Below, in pieces: positions 4,800 to 5,984 of a DNA stretch of 5,984 bases. Position numbers and translations under genes: made by a program. The notes beneath the pieces were generated by a model. That model was not told the origin of the DNA. It made no database searches and was given only the letters and a program-made list of their open reading frames with translations. This stretch comes from AV2 sp035637175 (GTDB taxonomy: Bacteria > Verrucomicrobiota > Verrucomicrobiia > Limisphaerales > AV2), in assembly GCA_035637175.1 (NCBI GenBank), contig DASPXS010000261.1, positions 1-5,984 of the forward strand, given 5' to 3'. The first letter of the stretch is position 1. The number at the start of each line of letters is the position of its first letter.

Positions 4800-5984
4800 T
4801 CAGGGTAACAGCCGGGTGCGGTAAAAACGCTGATTGAAGTTCGTCGCCCCAGTGTCGAGGAATTGTGCGACACCGTTGCTCAGCGTCACCGTGCTCAGGC
4901 CAATCCAACTCGCCAGTTCGGTTGAACTTTCGACCTGATAAGATCGGTTCGGTTCGCCCGTGAGCCGGAGCGGAAACGCGCCAGACGCCGATGGCAATTC
5001 AGCCGAAAGGCTGGCCAGCGCCGGCTTTTGTTCGGGCAACGTGACCTTGATCTCCGGCAAGCCATCCGCTTTCAGCAGAAAGAAATCACATTCCATCTCG
5101 CTGCCTTCATCGTTGCCGGACACCAAGCCGGCCAGACCTGCGCGGAGCGCCTGAGCCGGATAATAGTCCCAGACCAACAGCCAGCCGGGTGGTTCCGGAG
5201 TCAGCCCGTCAGCCCGCCAGGTTTTCACCCAGATATCCGGAAGGCCCGAGAGGCTGTTGGGCGCGTGGCGGAGGCGCAACCAATACCAGGCGTTGGTTGT
5301 CCAAGCGAAAGCGGCCTGAGGCCCCCAGTCCAACGATGGTTCCCGCAGCACGGTTTGTCGTCCGGCTGCGGTGGTGCCCCGGAAGAGGTAACTGAAGCCG
5401 GTTTGATTATTGGTGCTGGCGGCAATCGCAAGGCCGCCAGGCAGGACGTCGCCGGTCGCCAGTCGCGTGACCCGCGTGCGCGCGAGCAATTCCTGCGTCG
5501 CGTTGCTGGCGCCGGGCAGTTCGAGCAACAGTTGAGCAAAGCCGTCCGAGGCGGCGCGAATCCGGAGCAGGCCGTTGGTGGGGTCGAACCGTCCGCTCGC
5601 GGAACCTCTGGCGACCCAGTTGGTGGCGAGTGGACCCCTGAAATTGTCCTGGTAGCCGTTGACCGGTTGCCCGGCTTCGTCGGGCACACCGGGCCGTATG
5701 ACTTTGACGCGCCGCACGAAGAATGGGTCGGCGGAGACGGCGAGACGGAAGTCGGCTCCGCCGTTTTGGGAATTCATGAAATGGGCGCCCGAAAGGTTGA
5801 ACCGCGCGGTGCGCCAAAGTTGGCTCCCGGTCAAACTGATTATCGTGGCGCTCCGCGTGTAGGCGCCATTGAGCGGGGCGTTGGTGTCGCTGCCGTCGAA
5901 GTCAACCGCGAAGCTGCCGCCCGACGAATCAAAGTAATCCACGTCCACTTCGAGCTGCATGGAAAACGCCCACTTGAACGAGTC
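4800..5984 (-). CDS. Large, probably secreted multi-domain protein, C-terminal fragment (5' end outside window)
   Basis: The frame is open from the right edge (it begins DSFKWAFSMQLEV) to TGA at 4802-4800, at least 394 residues, so the Met codon at 5960 is internal. Three modules are visible, numbered from the edge. Residues 1-98 are a beta-rich, carbohydrate-binding-like sandwich with VDYFDSSGGSFAVDFDG and FMNSQNGGADFRLAV. Residues about 110-310 look like a concanavalin A/LamG-type jelly roll (DNFRGPLATNWVARG, GFSYLFRG, WYWLRLR, DIWVKTWRADG, CDFFLLKADG). Residues about 315-394 are a small Ig-like C-terminal module (SYQVESSTELASWIGLSTV, NFNQRFYRTRLLP) common at the ends of large extracellular proteins in Verrucomicrobia and Planctomycetes. 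A role in polysaccharide binding or degradation, or in adhesion, is inferred; any catalytic domain lies upstream. No LPXTG, PEP-CTERM or membrane anchor ends the protein. Confidence 0.85.
   Translation of the reverse strand, partial: DSFKWAFSMQLEVDVDYFDSSGGSFAVDFDGSDTNAPLNGAYTRSATIISLTGSQLWRTARFNLSGAHFMNSQNGGADFRLAVSADPFFVRRVKVIRPGVPDEAGQPVNGYQDNFRGPLATNWVARGSASGRFDPTNGLLRIRAASDGFAQLLLELPGASNATQELLARTRVTRLATGDVLPGGLAIAASTNNQTGFSYLFRGTTAAGRQTVLREPSLDWGPQAAFAWTTNAWYWLRLRHAPNSLSGLPDIWVKTWRADGLTPEPPGWLLVWDYYPAQALRAGLAGLVSGNDEGSEMECDFFLLKADGLPEIKVTLPEQKPALASLSAELPSASGAFPLRLTGEPNRSYQVESSTELASWIGLSTVTLSNGVAQFLDTGATNFNQRFYRTRLLP

Noticed and set aside
4737..4808. 23-codon plus-strand ORF (MPPRAQGMLPAIGTLP...) downstream of the TATAAT
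   Set aside because: Too short, no similarity recognised, and overlaps the end of the minus-strand gene.
4486..4824. 112-codon plus-strand frame between the two palindromes and beyond
   Set aside because: It needs a TTG start, has no recognisable domain, passes through the second palindrome and TATAAT, and overlaps the end of the minus-strand gene.
4678..4908. 76-codon minus-strand frame over the end of the secreted-protein gene
   Set aside because: Overlaps the well supported C-terminal module in another frame; composition is unconvincing.
5958..5960. Met codon as the start of the minus-strand protein
   Set aside because: The frame stays open to the window edge with domain-like sequence (DSFKWAFS) before it, so the Met is internal.

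Overview
The window carries five protein-coding genes, two of them cut by the window edges, plus one or two intergenic regions rich in repeats. It reads like chromosomal DNA from a GC-rich, free-living Gram-negative bacterium. The best guess is Verrucomicrobiota (Pedosphaera/Limisphaerales-like). That guess rests on a large secreted modular protein ending in a 'SYQVESS...W...NFNQRFYR' type C-terminal module, on two small lipoproteins, on a group III ('mixed') phosphofructokinase, and on intergenic DNA built from 7-bp repeats. It is an inference from style, not a database result.

Layout. Positions 1-518 (+) are the C-terminal end of the RecG helicase. A 46-residue lipoprotein (562-702, +) follows, then a strong intrinsic terminator (740-771). 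Next is a 120-residue lipoprotein (815-1177, +) whose C-terminal part resembles the head domain of type II secretion pseudopilins. A 291-bp gap contains a 14-bp direct repeat pair, a nine-unit heptamer array (1321-1383) and a 14-bp tandem duplication. Then come GMP synthase guaA (1469-3010, +), a gap with a second, different heptamer family arranged on both strands (3086-3183), and 6-phosphofructokinase (3241-4320, +). The last gene, on the minus strand (4800-5984), is the C-terminal part of a large, probably secreted multi-domain protein.

The genes do not form one pathway. recG (DNA repair), guaA (purine synthesis) and pfkA (glycolysis) are housekeeping genes that appear to be transcribed separately: three of the four internal plus-strand starts have their own promoter-like element (TTGNNN, 16 bp, TANNNT) ending only 6-10 nt before the ATG. 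None of the four has a convincing Shine-Dalgarno sequence. This suggests very short leaders or leaderless mRNAs.

The least explained part is 4321-4799, the gap between convergent genes. It holds a 32-bp near-perfect palindrome (4452-4483) of TetR-operator type and a degenerate copy 225 bp away that overlaps a perfect TATAAT. No recognisable gene starts from either. This is the place most worth a second look.
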